Part shown: piece after piece, positions 27,664 through 37,339 of the stretch
How the letters are laid out: each line of letters starts with the position of its first letter
Numbering within the stretch: the first letter of the stretch is position 1
Assembly: GCA_902773835.1 (NCBI GenBank)
Contig: CACYFZ010000002.1
Coordinates: 62,001-126,000 of the forward strand
DNA: 64,000 bases
Direction: 5' to 3'
From: an uncultured Eubacteriales bacterium
GTDB taxonomy: Bacteria; Bacillota; Clostridia; Peptostreptococcales; Anaerovoracaceae
Notes under the pieces: generated by a model
What the model saw: the letters and a program-made list of their open reading frames with translations, nothing else
The model's database searches: none
Told to the model about the DNA's origin: nothing
Position numbers and translations under genes: made by a program

Positions 27664-28605
27664 ATGAAACGTAGATTTATAAGAGTAATCACATGCGTTT
27701 TGGCTCTCGTCATGGTAACCGGAAGCTTTTCGTTTGCTGCCGGAACCGACACGACGACAAAGCCGGCCAAAGTGCCTTATATCAAAGCTCACTGCGGATA
27801 CGACTCAGTAACCGTTAAGTTTACCAAACTTAAGGAAAAAGTTGCGGGATACGAGCTTGAGAGACAGTACTACGGAGAAAAGTGGAAAGTAATAAAAACA
27901 TTCAAAGCCACCGATGCTGCTTCTTACAAAGACAACAGAAATGACAAAGACAGAAAGCGCGTAGGCTACTACAGAGTAAGAGCATACAAATATGTCGACG
28001 GAAAGAAAGTCTACGGAGACTACTCTTGGACAAGCCGCGCTAAGGCCGTAAGACAGATGTATATAAAAATCAAGGTTAACGGTAAGTGGAAGACGGCAAA
28101 CGGCTTCGCCGGTGGTAAATACTATACTACAAGCGGCAATTCTTACTCAGTAGCAAGAGTCAGAGACGCGTCTACCGATTACCTGAAATCTGCAAACTAC
28201 ACAGATACAACAGCAGAGAACTTCGTAAACGAGCTTACCAAAGCTAAGGTTGTAAAAAGAAACGGAAAGAAACGCATGGTTTGGATCAGCACATACACTC
28301 AGCATCTGTATGTGTTCAAATGGAACGGATCCAGATGGAAGATTGAGAAAGATTGGGAATGCTCTACAGGAAAGGCAGGTTCTCCTACACCTATGAGCAA
28401 GAAGAAGAAACTCAACCATAAACACAGATGGCGTCATAATCTTCCGTATTGGAACTGCTTCTCATCATGTAATGCTATGCACGGAAAATACAGCAGCTGG
28501 GAGATGGGTAAGCCTAGATCAGGCGGATGCGTAAGAAACCCTAATTCGAAGGCACAGTTCATTTATGAAAATGTCGCAAAGGGATCGCCTGTAGTCGTTT
28601 GGTAA
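27664..28605 (+). CDS. secreted L,D-transpeptidase with fibronectin-like domain
   Basis: A 313-residue secreted protein. A signal peptide occupies residues 1-26 (ending SFAA). A fibronectin-type-III-like domain follows at about 35-125 (VTVKFTKL, GYYRVRAYKYVDGKKVYGDYS). The C-terminal YkuD domain has WISTYTQHLYVFKWNG as its first strands and the catalytic pattern MHGKYS then SGGCVRN, in which His and Cys are the essential residues. The family cross-links peptidoglycan between diaminopimelate residues or attaches proteins. GTGGAGGAAGAG precedes the start. The domain architecture, fibronectin then YkuD, is simple, and no wall-binding repeat is visible. Confidence 0.85.
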   Translation: MKRRFIRVITCVLALVMVTGSFSFAAGTDTTTKPAKVPYIKAHCGYDSVTVKFTKLKEKVAGYELERQYYGEKWKVIKTFKATDAASYKDNRNDKDRKRVGYYRVRAYKYVDGKKVYGDYSWTSRAKAVRQMYIKIKVNGKWKTANGFAGGKYYTTSGNSYSVARVRDASTDYLKSANYTDTTAENFVNELTKAKVVKRNGKKRMVWISTYTQHLYVFKWNGSRWKIEKDWECSTGKAGSPTPMSKKKKLNHKHRWRHNLPYWNCFSSCNAMHGKYSSWEMGKPRSGGCVRNPNSKAQFIYENVAKGSPVVVW

Positions 28606-28636
28606 CAGACCACTAAATAAGATAACTGCTTATAAT

Positions 28637-28677
28637 AAAGGGGCTGCCACATTTATTCAAATGAGGTGACCCCTTTT
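28637..28677 (+). terminator. hairpin after the L,D-transpeptidase; shares a 22-base core with 33643
   Basis: AAAGGGG pairs with CCCCTTT around an imperfect inner stem, followed by T residues. Its core GGCTGCCACATTTATTCAAA is identical to part of the hairpin at 33643-33676, in the same orientation. The two copies flank the large surface protein and the transposase remnant. Confidence 0.6.
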
Positions 28678-28824
28678 AGAATTCTCAAAAATTAAAGGTT
28701 TCGCCGAAAACATTGAATTTCTAAGGTTTCAAGCCTTGACAGCCAGGGGGGCGGTTCTTGTAAAATTAAAACAGGTTACAGAAGATTCATCTCCCTGAGA
28801 TGAAATCCGAGAGGAGAAACAGTA

Positions 28825-31800
28825 ATGATAAACGCAAAACGCTTTTGGGCGCTTTTTTTAGCGCTCGCAATGACACTGGCAATGTTCCCGGCGACGGTAT
28901 TTGCCAATGATGATGAAGGGTATGACGAAGGCACGGAGGGCTCCGATTCCATTGTTGCAACTTTTGACGCCAATGGGGGAGCTTTTTCTGATGGCGAAAC
29001 AACTCTGCCAATAGAAACCGATTATGACGGCTCTGTTATTTCCCCATACGAAGATCCTACCAAAGACGGTTATATTTTCGTTGGATGGTCTTATTATCCC
29101 GAACAAGGATCTGGCACGACATCTTTCTACTGGTATGATGAAAACGAAGAGTATCAAACGCTTAAGATTACGGAGAACACAACATTTTATGCTCAGTGGG
29201 AAGAGGCCTGGACTGTAACTTTCGATGCAAACGGCGGCTATTTTGTTGATCCTGAAGAAGGTACAGTCACGGAATCCGTAGTGCAGTTTTGTAAAAAAGA
29301 AGAGAAAAATTGCACCGGTCCGGCGGAAAATCCGGAGAAAGATGATTTTGGTTTTATTGGCTGGTCAACAAAGCGGGAAGGCGGCGAAGTAATAACTTTC
29401 AATGAAGATCCTTATTTTGCTCACACCGTCTATGAGGATACAGTGTTTTACGCTCAGTGGGGAGCGGAAGTCGCAGTTACATTCGATTCTAATGGCGGAT
29501 ATTTTCTCGGTGAATATGCAGAATTTGCGACTGACGGTAAATATAGTGTTACTGCAACCGCAGGACAGGAAACATGGAATTATCCATACGTTGAGCATAA
29601 CGAAAACTATATTTTTGCCGGTTGGTATATTGATGATGATGAGCAGCTTATAGACACTTTTGAAGAAGGCTTTTATGTTGTAGATGAAGCTACGACATTT
29701 AAGGCAAAGTGGGTAGAAGCATATACGATCACATTCAATGCTAATGGTGGATTTTTTGAAGAAGATACAGGCGAAGGATACGAGAGATTAGAAAGCAAAG
29801 TAAAAAAGATTAGTTGCGGAAACACAACCGACTTCGATGAGACTCCAAGACACGATGGCAATCTGTTTTTTGCCGGATGGTCAGAATCTCCTGACGGCGG
29901 TATCATTGAAGATTTCGAAGATCATGTCCCACAGAGCAATACGACCTACTACGCTCAGTGGGAAAGTGGCTGGAAGGTAACGCTCAAAGCAGACAAAAAT
30001 AACGAAGGTATGAGGTTCCTTAAAGAAGAATCGGTAATAGAAGAAGTTTCATTTTATGTCAAAAAAGGAGCCTCTATAGAGATATCAATGGAGTCGGCAA
30101 ACCCGGAATACGGAATAGTGGGCTGGATCAGAGATGACGACGAAGAGTTTGAAGACGAATGGCTCAACGCTGAAATAACCCGAGATACAGTGTTTTATGC
30201 CAAGTGGGCCGCGACTTTTGAATATTTGGTTGATCCGGGAGAAGGACGTCTCCCATACAGTGAAGAATTAGGAGTATCCGAAACTAGACGCCTCGCGTTT
30301 GGTACTAATTTGAACTATTATGCAGGAAACTCGGTAGCAGTCAATGGTGAAACCATAAGAATATTTGAGACATCAAGAGAAGAAGATACTGATCCGAAAT
30401 ACAAGGATGAAAGCAAGGTATTTGATCGCTGGTATCTGGATGAAGCTAAAACGAAGCCAGTTCCGAAGGATTTTATTGTTGATGAAGATACATATGAATC
30501 TCTGGAGAAGGATGATCAGGGGAGGCTATGCCTATATGCCGGCTATAGCGATTTTAATACTGTGACAATACACCCGAATGGAGCTCAAGGTGACGAGGAT
30601 TTCTCAATTAAGGCTCCTGAGGGGATGGCCATAGATTTGAGTTCTTGTGGAATATCAAGCCCGGAAGAAGACATGGTGCTGGCGGGATGGTTCACAGATT
30701 CAGATCATAATACTGCCGCAGAAATCATACGCTACGAAGAAGAGGACGATTATAAATTATTATTCATTCCAAGCGAAGATGTGGATCTTTATCCGGCATG
30801 GAGAGAGTACCGCGGCTCTGTTGATTTGTACTTAGACGTACCGGACGCACGCTTCTACACTGATGACGAGGCTTATTCTATAAATGTTAATTTTGATAAA
30901 GAGAAACCTGATGCACCTATTGGAATCAGATACAAATTAGAGCTTTATGACGCTTCAGACAATTCTTTCGCAAAGGCTCTTGATAATGAAGAAAAACAGT
31001 ATTTCACAATAAATGAGTCAGGTGGAGATGTCATTCTCAATGGTCATGCTATCAAGGCAGCAGCAGAAGAAAGCAATATCGAGGACTATTTGGTGAAACT
31101 GACCGTCGAGGCGGTTGATGAAGAGACCGAAGAAGTTCTTGCCACTGACAACGTAAGTTGTAAATTGGTAGAGCCATATACGGATTACTTCTTTATACGA
31201 AACGACGACGAGGACGAAGAAGAGGCAGATGAAGAGGATTTCGATGACAGTCTCCTGGTCGGAAAAAACTATATAATACGGACCTACGGATATGGAAATA
31301 ATTACAGCAGCAAGACACCTGATGGTGAAGAAGAATTTTCTTATAATCTTGAGGGTGTTGAAGAAGTAGAGGGCAATCTGTTCAAGATTACGGAAAACAG
31401 GGAAGAAGAAGGAGACTATTTCGAATCATATAAATTAATACCAACCGCTGCGGGAACGTCCAAGCTACGCTTCTCGTTAGTTAATGAGGAAGGGAAAAGA
31501 TGGACCGAGACAATTACGGTAAAAGTAGTTGACGAAAAATATACCGTCAAACTGGAGCCGGCTAACGGTACCGATGTCACATTCCTCAGAACTCAGTCGT
31601 TTGCCCTGAAAGCAACAGGTCTCAAGAAGACCGCTGCCGGCACTTCTACAGATGCTGATTTCTCATATGAATGGGAAATAGATCCTGAATGGGAACATGC
31701 TGATTTGAATGTTGCCCGAGTTACACCGAGAGAGGACACATCCCTTGCTGATTTTGAATACAGCGGCGTTGACGGCTTTATCGATGAGGTTCCTGTAAAG

Positions 31801-32979
31801 GTCACTCTAAAGAAGGACGGAAGAATAAGAGCAACTTCTGTGCTTAAATTGGATCCGAGGGAGAGCTATTATAAAGTTAAAGAACCTGCTAACTTCAATA
31901 AAAAACTCGCTGTCGGAAAGAGCATTAAGATTACCCCTGAGGTATGGTATTACTCCTGTGAGAATCCGAGCGGAGAGAATGTTACGAACAGCATCAAGTA
32001 TCTGCTTTGCTATGATGGAGTAAATGTTACAGGCTCGAATAACAAAGAAATTCCGAACATGGAGGATGTTCCTTATTCTGCCGAAGAACAGGAATATGAC
32101 GGTGAATTCTATAAAGGATCGTTCACAATTAAGAGAAACAACGGAGATAGTGCCTGGGTTAATCTCCACATATATGATGCCAATGGCAACTGGCAGAGCG
32201 TTCATGATTTCGAGTTCGATTCGCTAAAAAGTATCGACGATGAATTGTGGGTTGACGATATTCCTGCCAAGACGTTTACGGGCAAGCAGATAAAACCGGC
32301 TCTTGAGATTGAAAACTGGTCTGATCTTAGAGAAGGGAGAGACTACACCATCAGTTACGGCACTAACATTAATGCCGGAACGGGAACGGTAACGATTACG
32401 GGTATCGGTGAATATTGGGGAACTATTAAAAAGACCTTCAAGATAAACCCTAAAAAGATTACCCCGACCGTAACTCTCTCAAAGACTTCGTTTACCTATA
32501 ACGGAAAGGTCCAAAAACCAAAGGTAACGGTCAAGAACGGAAACGCTATTCTTGCGACATCGAATTACACGCTCACATATTCCAAGGGCCTTAAGAACGT
32601 CGGAGCATACACTGTTACCGTTAAGATGAAAGGTAATTTCTCCGGCAGCAAGAGTGCGACGTACAATATTCTTCCGAAGGGAACTTCTCTTAAGAAAGTT
32701 GCAGGAGCGCCAAAAGCATTTACTGCAACATGGGGCAAACAGACAACCAAGATGGCCTCTGCAAGGATTAGCGGATATCAAATCCAGTACAGCCTTAAGA
32801 AGAACTTTAAGTCCGGCAACAAGACTGTGACAGTAAAGGGCTACAAGGCGGGATCCAAGAAAGTTGCAAAACTCAAAGCCAAGAAGACCTATTACGTGAG
32901 AATCAGGACTTACACGAAGGTCGGAAAGAAGACTCTGTACAGCACATGGTCAAAGGCCAAGGCTGTAAAGACAAAATAG
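28825..32979 (+). CDS. large secreted protein with InlB-type repeats and Ig/fibronectin C-terminus
   Basis: A 1384-residue secreted protein. Residues 1-27 are a signal peptide (ending VFA). Between about 45 and 650 there are at least five Listeria-Bacteroides repeats, each starting near VTFDANGGYF and ending near TTFYAQW. A long acidic middle region follows (DDEDEEEADEED near 790-800). The final 250 residues carry an Ig-like domain (YTISYGTNINAGTGTVTITG) and repeats with TYNGKVQKPKVTVKNG, and end in a fibronectin-like domain finishing TWSKAKAVKTK, as in the beta-helix protein at 1604. No LPXTG motif or lipobox is present. It is likely a surface adhesin or matrix protein. GAGAGGAGAAAC precedes the ATG. 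A terminator follows. Confidence 0.75.
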   Translation: MINAKRFWALFLALAMTLAMFPATVFANDDEGYDEGTEGSDSIVATFDANGGAFSDGETTLPIETDYDGSVISPYEDPTKDGYIFVGWSYYPEQGSGTTSFYWYDENEEYQTLKITENTTFYAQWEEAWTVTFDANGGYFVDPEEGTVTESVVQFCKKEEKNCTGPAENPEKDDFGFIGWSTKREGGEVITFNEDPYFAHTVYEDTVFYAQWGAEVAVTFDSNGGYFLGEYAEFATDGKYSVTATAGQETWNYPYVEHNENYIFAGWYIDDDEQLIDTFEEGFYVVDEATTFKAKWVEAYTITFNANGGFFEEDTGEGYERLESKVKKISCGNTTDFDETPRHDGNLFFAGWSESPDGGIIEDFEDHVPQSNTTYYAQWESGWKVTLKADKNNEGMRFLKEESVIEEVSFYVKKGASIEISMESANPEYGIVGWIRDDDEEFEDEWLNAEITRDTVFYAKWAATFEYLVDPGEGRLPYSEELGVSETRRLAFGTNLNYYAGNSVAVNGETIRIFETSREEDTDPKYKDESKVFDRWYLDEAKTKPVPKDFIVDEDTYESLEKDDQGRLCLYAGYSDFNTVTIHPNGAQGDEDFSIKAPEGMAIDLSSCGISSPEEDMVLAGWFTDSDHNTAAEIIRYEEEDDYKLLFIPSEDVDLYPAWREYRGSVDLYLDVPDARFYTDDEAYSINVNFDKEKPDAPIGIRYKLELYDASDNSFAKALDNEEKQYFTINESGGDVILNGHAIKAAAEESNIEDYLVKLTVEAVDEETEEVLATDNVSCKLVEPYTDYFFIRNDDEDEEEADEEDFDDSLLVGKNYIIRTYGYGNNYSSKTPDGEEEFSYNLEGVEEVEGNLFKITENREEEGDYFESYKLIPTAAGTSKLRFSLVNEEGKRWTETITVKVVDEKYTVKLEPANGTDVTFLRTQSFALKATGLKKTAAGTSTDADFSYEWEIDPEWEHADLNVARVTPREDTSLADFEYSGVDGFIDEVPVKVTLKKDGRIRATSVLKLDPRESYYKVKEPANFNKKLAVGKSIKITPEVWYYSCENPSGENVTNSIKYLLCYDGVNVTGSNNKEIPNMEDVPYSAEEQEYDGEFYKGSFTIKRNNGDSAWVNLHIYDANGNWQSVHDFEFDSLKSIDDELWVDDIPAKTFTGKQIKPALEIENWSDLREGRDYTISYGTNINAGTGTVTITGIGEYWGTIKKTFKINPKKITPTVTLSKTSFTYNGKVQKPKVTVKNGNAILATSNYTLTYSKGLKNVGAYTVTVKMKGNFSGSKSATYNILPKGTSLKKVAGAPKAFTATWGKQTTKMASARISGYQIQYSLKKNFKSGNKTVTVKGYKAGSKKVAKLKAKKTYYVRIRTYTKVGKKTLYSTWSKAKAVKTK

Positions 32980-33015
32980 CAGGTACGCTTCCTACGAAGA
33001 CGACAAGCTGCAACG

Positions 33016-33052
33016 AAAGAGACGAGCTGGAAAAATCGGCCCGTCTCTTTTT
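33016..33052 (+). terminator. intrinsic terminator after the InlB-repeat gene
   Basis: AAAGAGACGAGC pairs with GCCCGTCTCTTT (one mismatch), ending in five T residues. Confidence 0.75.
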
Positions 33053-33119
33053 CAGACTATGAATACATGCTATATTCTTGTATATTTTTCGAAACAGGCG
33101 AAACTGCAAGAAGCAAAGA

Positions 33120-33527
33120 TTAAAAAAAGAGACCTGCAAATATGAACATATGCGGCAAGACGAAAGAAGTTAAGACACAGGATGCCCACACAGAGCTGGG
33201 TGCTTGAAAGGTAAGAACTGGAAGATCCCTGAAGAAGAGCGATTCAAAAAGCTCACAGTTTCCAGAAAATTCGAGAGGCAGCGTAAAGAATGTCTGGATC
33301 GGATCACAAGTGAAGAAGGCGTACAGCTCAGAGTCAACCGGAGCCTTCAGGCAGAAGGAGCTTTCGCACTTTGGAAAGAAGATGGAGCCTTTCGACAATT
33401 CATGTGTCGTGGCCAAGAGAACGTCTACGCCGAAAGCGTGCTGATGGCGATCGCCCAGAACATAGATAATCTTCATAGAAGGATACAGAACGGAAAACTC
33501 GGAACTCATTTGTACGAGGTAACCTAA
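33120..33527 (+). pseudogene. remnant of an IS1182-type transposase (C-terminal part)
   Basis: From 33174 the frame encodes DTGCPHRAGC, then VSRKFERQRKECLDRITSEE, VNRSLQAEGAF, FRQFMCRGQENV and a final helix DNLHRRIQ. These match the C-terminal third of IS1182-family DDE transposases: the cysteine pair, the RS-x-Q-x-EGAF element and the RG-x-x-NV element. An in-frame TAA at 33171-33173 interrupts it, and no N-terminal catalytic part is present, so it is a dead fragment. The longest open stretch starts at a TTG at 33204 without a ribosome binding site. It lies in the otherwise gene-free interval 32980-33700. Confidence 0.78.
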
Positions 33528-33642
33528 AGAAGACAAAAACTGAATAAGCAACGCTGGTTGTTGTGCGAAAAAAATAGGAAGCAGACTGACGACGATTGGA
33601 TCGCTTGTTCCTGTCGGAGACTGTCTGCTTTTTCCAAGTTAA

Positions 33643-33683
33643 GAGGCTGCCACATTTATTCAAATGCGACAGCCCCTTGTTTT
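33643..33683 (+). terminator. hairpin at the end of the IS remnant
   Basis: GAGGCTGCCACATTT pairs with AAATGCGACAGCCCC (wobbles allowed) around ATTC and is followed by TTGTTTT. It shares its left arm and loop with the hairpin at 28637. It could be an element-borne terminator or terminal repeat, and it also separates the convergent lipoprotein gene. Confidence 0.6.
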
Positions 33684-33700
33684 GACCTTATAATGGATGA

Positions 33701-34243
33701 TTACTTCTTTGTAAGTACGATGTTATTAGGAGTGTCTGAACTCTCCAGCGGATAGTAGCTGTACACCAGGGTTCCGTCAGGTGTGAATACCAGCAGGCCG
33801 CCGAAATTAATGCTCTGGTCATTGCATTTGAGGTAGATACCTCCGTCTTGTTCCGTCCATGTTCCGGAAACATCCTCATCTGCTACATTACCTTTCCAAG
33901 TACCGTTGGACTTAATGTTGAGGTCAAGATTACCGAGAAGGTAAAGTGCGTTTCCTGATGTTGCTTCCCATTTTCCTACAAATTTGGTTCCGGAAGTCTT
34001 TTCTACCTTCACCTTATATCCTTCATCTTCTTCTTCGAATGAGATACCGTTGTCATAATCCTGCTCAATCAGGTCCTCGACTTCGTCTTCGTCAAGCTCT
34101 TCGCCGTCAGTTGCTTCGTTACCGACCTTGCTTGATTCTCCTCCGGCGGAATCGGAATCTCCGAAACATCCCGCGAAAACCATAGAAGATGCTAACAGCA
34201 AGGACAGCAGAAGAATCAACTTCCTGTATTTAATTGTAGCCAT
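33701..34243 (-). CDS. small lipoprotein with acidic linker and beta-rich domain
   Basis: About 180 residues from the ATG at 34243, which has AAAGGAGGCG immediately upstream; an in-frame ATG at 34264 lies before that ribosome binding site and is not used. Residues 1-26 form a lipoprotein signal with lipobox VFAGC. An acidic linker (DGEELDEDEVEDLIEQDYD) precedes a compact domain of repeated strands (GTKFVGKWEA, NLDLNIKSNGTWKG, VSGTWTEQDGG) that resembles lipocalin-like or META-type small beta barrels. I do not recognise a named family. It stands alone, divergent from the LCP gene. Confidence 0.7.
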   Translation of the reverse strand: MATIKYRKLILLLSLLLASSMVFAGCFGDSDSAGGESSKVGNEATDGEELDEDEVEDLIEQDYDNGISFEEEDEGYKVKVEKTSGTKFVGKWEATSGNALYLLGNLDLNIKSNGTWKGNVADEDVSGTWTEQDGGIYLKCNDQSINFGGLLVFTPDGTLVYSYYPLESSDTPNNIVLTKK

Positions 34244-34458
34244 AATTTCGCCTCCTTTTATCATCTTAATTAAAGTTGTTTTTTAGGTGAAGACTATTGA
34301 TAAGTATTGCAATAGCGACACCCATGATATAAAATTAATTGCTCTTAATATAGTGCAATTTCAAATGACTTTATTACGCTCAAATGAATATATAACACTT
34401 TTAAGTTTTTTATACAAGACTATTTTAAGTTGCGGATAAATGAGGTCCAAGGCTGAAT

Positions 34459-35757
34459 ATGACATTACGAGAAGAGATTAAAGACATTAAGAATAGCAAG
34501 CCCACAAGGGAAGAACGTATCAAGGAAAAGCAGGGCAAGCATACTAAGGTCGAGTTTAGGGCATTTCCGAAGAAAACGCCTTATAAACTCCTAATGATAG
34601 TTATGGCTCTTGTTGCTGCCGTTTTCCTTTCCATGATGATTTTGATGGATGCGTTTCCGGCGGATCTTACTTTCATACTTGTTGCAGTTCTGTTCGGCCT
34701 GATGATATTCACCAGTTTTATGCTGGCCAGCAGAAAAAGATGGAAGAGATTACTCGGAATCCTCTGTGCTGCGGCATTTATGGTTTTGTTTATAGGAGCA
34801 TCAAGCTTTATGGGCAGAACCTTCGCGATGCTGAATAAAATCAGCGATAGCGGTACCAACGCCACAGGCCCTATGGCCAAGCAAGTAAATGTAACAGAAG
34901 AACCTTTTAACATATACATCACGGGTATAGATCAGTGGGAAGATGAGAAAGGACTGGATTTAGAAAGAAGTGACGTCAATATGATAGTGACTGTCAACCC
35001 TACCACCAAGACTCTCTTGCTTACATCCATCCCGAGGGACTCGTACGTTAAATTGCACACAGCACAGCAAATGGACAAACTTACTCATACCGGAATATAC
35101 GGAGTTGATGAAACTCTTAATACGGTTGAGGACTGGCTCGGCATAGAATTAAATTACTACGTCAAGATGAATTTTACGGGTGCTAAGGATATTATTAACG
35201 CCATGGACGGCATCAATCTTTACTCTCCTGTAGAATTTGAGAGCAGCCTTAAAGGATATAAGTATGTTAAAGGCTGGAATAAAATGGGTGGCAGCAAGGC
35301 ACTGTATTATGCCAGAGAACGTAAGGCGTTCGAAGGACAGGATGCGGTCAGAGTCGAAAATCAGCAAAGAGTGTTTGAAGCCGTAATAAAGAAGATGACA
35401 TCCTCAACTACGCTTCTGACTAAATACGGAGACATCATGGCAGCGGCAGGTAATAATATGGCCACCAATATGCCGTCCTCTGATATGAAAGATCTCGTGA
35501 GGATGCAGATAACTGACCTCAGTGAGTGGGATGTTCAATCGCAAAAGATTGAGGGTGAATACGGCGAAGATTATGTTGCTTCACTTTCACAGGCCAATAA
35601 GTACTCTATTTACAGAACAGACGAAAAATCCGTAAATAAATGCGTTGAGAAGATAAAGAAAATAGAAAGTGAAAAGCCTGAAGAAGACGGAAATGCGATT
35701 ACAAGAAATCGAAGTTTCATCATCAATGCAATTAACAGGATTATCACAAAGGACTGA
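34459..35757 (+). CDS. LytR-CpsA-Psr (LCP) family glycopolymer ligase
   Basis: A 432-residue membrane-anchored protein. A basic cytoplasmic start is followed by three transmembrane helices at about 40-60, 68-90 and 95-120, then the extracellular LCP domain. Motifs include ITGIDQWED (start of the domain), RSDVNMIVTVN, SIPRDSYV and, toward the end, YYARERKAF with RVENQQRVF; the arginines and aspartates bind the pyrophosphate. LCP enzymes transfer undecaprenyl-linked teichoic acid or capsule to peptidoglycan. It is the natural last step for polymer made by the operon at 4825-14368. The next gene follows after seven bases. Confidence 0.87.
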   Translation: MTLREEIKDIKNSKPTREERIKEKQGKHTKVEFRAFPKKTPYKLLMIVMALVAAVFLSMMILMDAFPADLTFILVAVLFGLMIFTSFMLASRKRWKRLLGILCAAAFMVLFIGASSFMGRTFAMLNKISDSGTNATGPMAKQVNVTEEPFNIYITGIDQWEDEKGLDLERSDVNMIVTVNPTTKTLLLTSIPRDSYVKLHTAQQMDKLTHTGIYGVDETLNTVEDWLGIELNYYVKMNFTGAKDIINAMDGINLYSPVEFESSLKGYKYVKGWNKMGGSKALYYARERKAFEGQDAVRVENQQRVFEAVIKKMTSSTTLLTKYGDIMAAAGNNMATNMPSSDMKDLVRMQITDLSEWDVQSQKIEGEYGEDYVASLSQANKYSIYRTDEKSVNKCVEKIKKIESEKPEEDGNAITRNRSFIINAINRIITKD

Positions 35758-35764
35758 TTAAGAA

Positions 35765-37210
35765 ATGAAAAAAGCTCTGATATTTCTAAAAAAGAATATA
35801 AAGAGGATATTTATTATCGATGTGGTCCTGTTTTATGCTGCCGTCGGCGGAATGGGAGCCTTTTCTGAGCCGGCTCAGGTTAAAGGCTTAAAGGTTTCCG
35901 ACAGCACATACTCTTCTGTTGCCTTGGACTGGGAAGATGCCAAGGATGCAGAGGGATACAAAGTCTACAGATCGGAAAACGGAAAAGACTACGAATATAT
36001 AGAATCAACCGTAGACAGCAAGTTTGAGGATAAGAATCTTACGACAGGAAAAAAGTATTCTTATATTGTTGCCGGCAGAAACGGATTTAAGACGAGCGAT
36101 GTCAGCAAGAAGAATGCTGTCAGAGCAACTCCCGAACTTGATACACCTGAGGTTAAACTGGATACCAGTAAAGGAACTGTCGAACTGGAAATATCCGATG
36201 TTGCCGGAGCCATCGCATATGAAATAGTGAGGGACGGCAAAAAAATCGCCCAGTCGGAAGAAAATGTTTATGTTGATGAAAAAGCCCAGTCCGATACCGT
36301 ACATAAATACGAAGTAAAAGCGGTAAGGTATAAAAAGAACCCTGTATACAGCAAGGCGAGCAAGGCTAAAAAAGCAGAGCTTCACGGAATCCAGAATGTG
36401 GAGATGAAGGCCGACACTGAAGACATCCGCATTACCTGGGACAGCAGTGAGTATTTCGATGCATATAAAGTTTATGACGGAGATGAAGAACTGGCAGACA
36501 CAGCCGAAACAGAATACACTATTTCTGACTTCAGCACAGATAAAATATATGACATAAAAGTTCTGGGATACAGCACGGAGGACGACTCTCAAAGCCCGAC
36601 TGTTGAAAAGAGGATTAAAGTCTTCGAGGAGGATATGGACAACGAGGGCGCCAGACAGGCTGCGTGCGACTGGGGCGTAATGATAGCTAACGATAATTCA
36701 TTCGCATACGGAACAGGCAACACAGCTCATCACTGCGGGTGCTATTTCTGCGGTACTAACAGACGAAAAAAGGGATCGGGATATGAAAAAACTTATTGTT
36801 GCAATCCTTTCGTACACGCCGCATATTCACATGGTGCCGGAGACGCTGCTATGCTCAGAACCTGCCAAAAGGGCGATTCGGTCGGCATGGAGTCCAGTGA
36901 TTATACTCGCTACGGAACATGGGAAAAACACAGCAAAGGCGAGGAACTCCAGATGGGCGATGTTCTGGTCGGCGGACACCATGTGATGCTGTATATCGGA
37001 GACGGACAGATAGTACATGCAGCACAAGAGGGCTGGGGGGCCGATAGCATTTGTGTTGATGATGAGGCATCCGCAAGAAAATACTACGATTTTGTAATGA
37101 GATATACAGGGACCGGCAGCGGTACGATGTATAAGGTAAGGGAAGTGGATGAAAAAGGACAGCCTATTAATAACGAAGAGACAGAAGGAAATGAATCCGA
37201 AGATGCGTAG
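35765..37210 (+). CDS. secreted fibronectin-domain protein with NlpC/P60-like cysteine peptidase
   Basis: A 481-residue protein with an N-terminal membrane/signal segment (about 12-32) and three fibronectin-type-III-like domains (near 36-120, 125-205, 210-285; VALDWEDAKDAEGYKVYRS is typical). The C-terminal domain has TYCCNPFVHAAY, with the catalytic Cys of NlpC/P60 hydrolases, and GGHHVMLYIG, with the His. An odd cysteine/histidine cluster, HHCGCYFCGTN, precedes the active site and could bind zinc or form disulfides. It would cleave peptidoglycan stem peptides. It starts seven bases after the LCP stop with no clear ribosome binding site, suggesting coupling, so hydrolase and LCP ligase may act together. 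The acidic tail ends in EDA. Confidence 0.78.
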   Translation: MKKALIFLKKNIKRIFIIDVVLFYAAVGGMGAFSEPAQVKGLKVSDSTYSSVALDWEDAKDAEGYKVYRSENGKDYEYIESTVDSKFEDKNLTTGKKYSYIVAGRNGFKTSDVSKKNAVRATPELDTPEVKLDTSKGTVELEISDVAGAIAYEIVRDGKKIAQSEENVYVDEKAQSDTVHKYEVKAVRYKKNPVYSKASKAKKAELHGIQNVEMKADTEDIRITWDSSEYFDAYKVYDGDEELADTAETEYTISDFSTDKIYDIKVLGYSTEDDSQSPTVEKRIKVFEEDMDNEGARQAACDWGVMIANDNSFAYGTGNTAHHCGCYFCGTNRRKKGSGYEKTYCCNPFVHAAYSHGAGDAAMLRTCQKGDSVGMESSDYTRYGTWEKHSKGEELQMGDVLVGGHHVMLYIGDGQIVHAAQEGWGADSICVDDEASARKYYDFVMRYTGTGSGTMYKVREVDEKGQPINNEETEGNESEDA

Positions 37211-37258
37211 GAATGATACAATGCATATTTGGAGATAAGAGAAGATAAAGCTATAATG

Positions 37259-37298
37259 ATAGAGGAAATCGGGAGACCTGGATTTCCTCTATATTTTT
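37259..37298 (+). terminator. intrinsic terminator after the LCP/peptidase pair
   Basis: Perfect 12-base-pair stem ATAGAGGAAATC / GATTTCCTCTAT with a ten-base loop and ATTTTT following. Confidence 0.87.
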
Positions 37299-37339
37299 GA
37301 AACGTAATGAACGATTATTAGCATTCCGGGGAGTATGAA

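Noticed and set aside
33204..33527. A 107-residue open frame that could be read as an intact small gene
   Set aside because: Its TTG start has no ribosome binding site and the sequence is the C-terminal third of an IS1182-type transposase with an upstream in-frame stop, so it is treated as a remnant.
34399..34431. Two copies of TTTTAAGTT upstream of the LCP gene
   Set aside because: The 24-base spacing is not helically phased with the 11-bp arrays and the sequence is simple AT-rich, so chance is likely.
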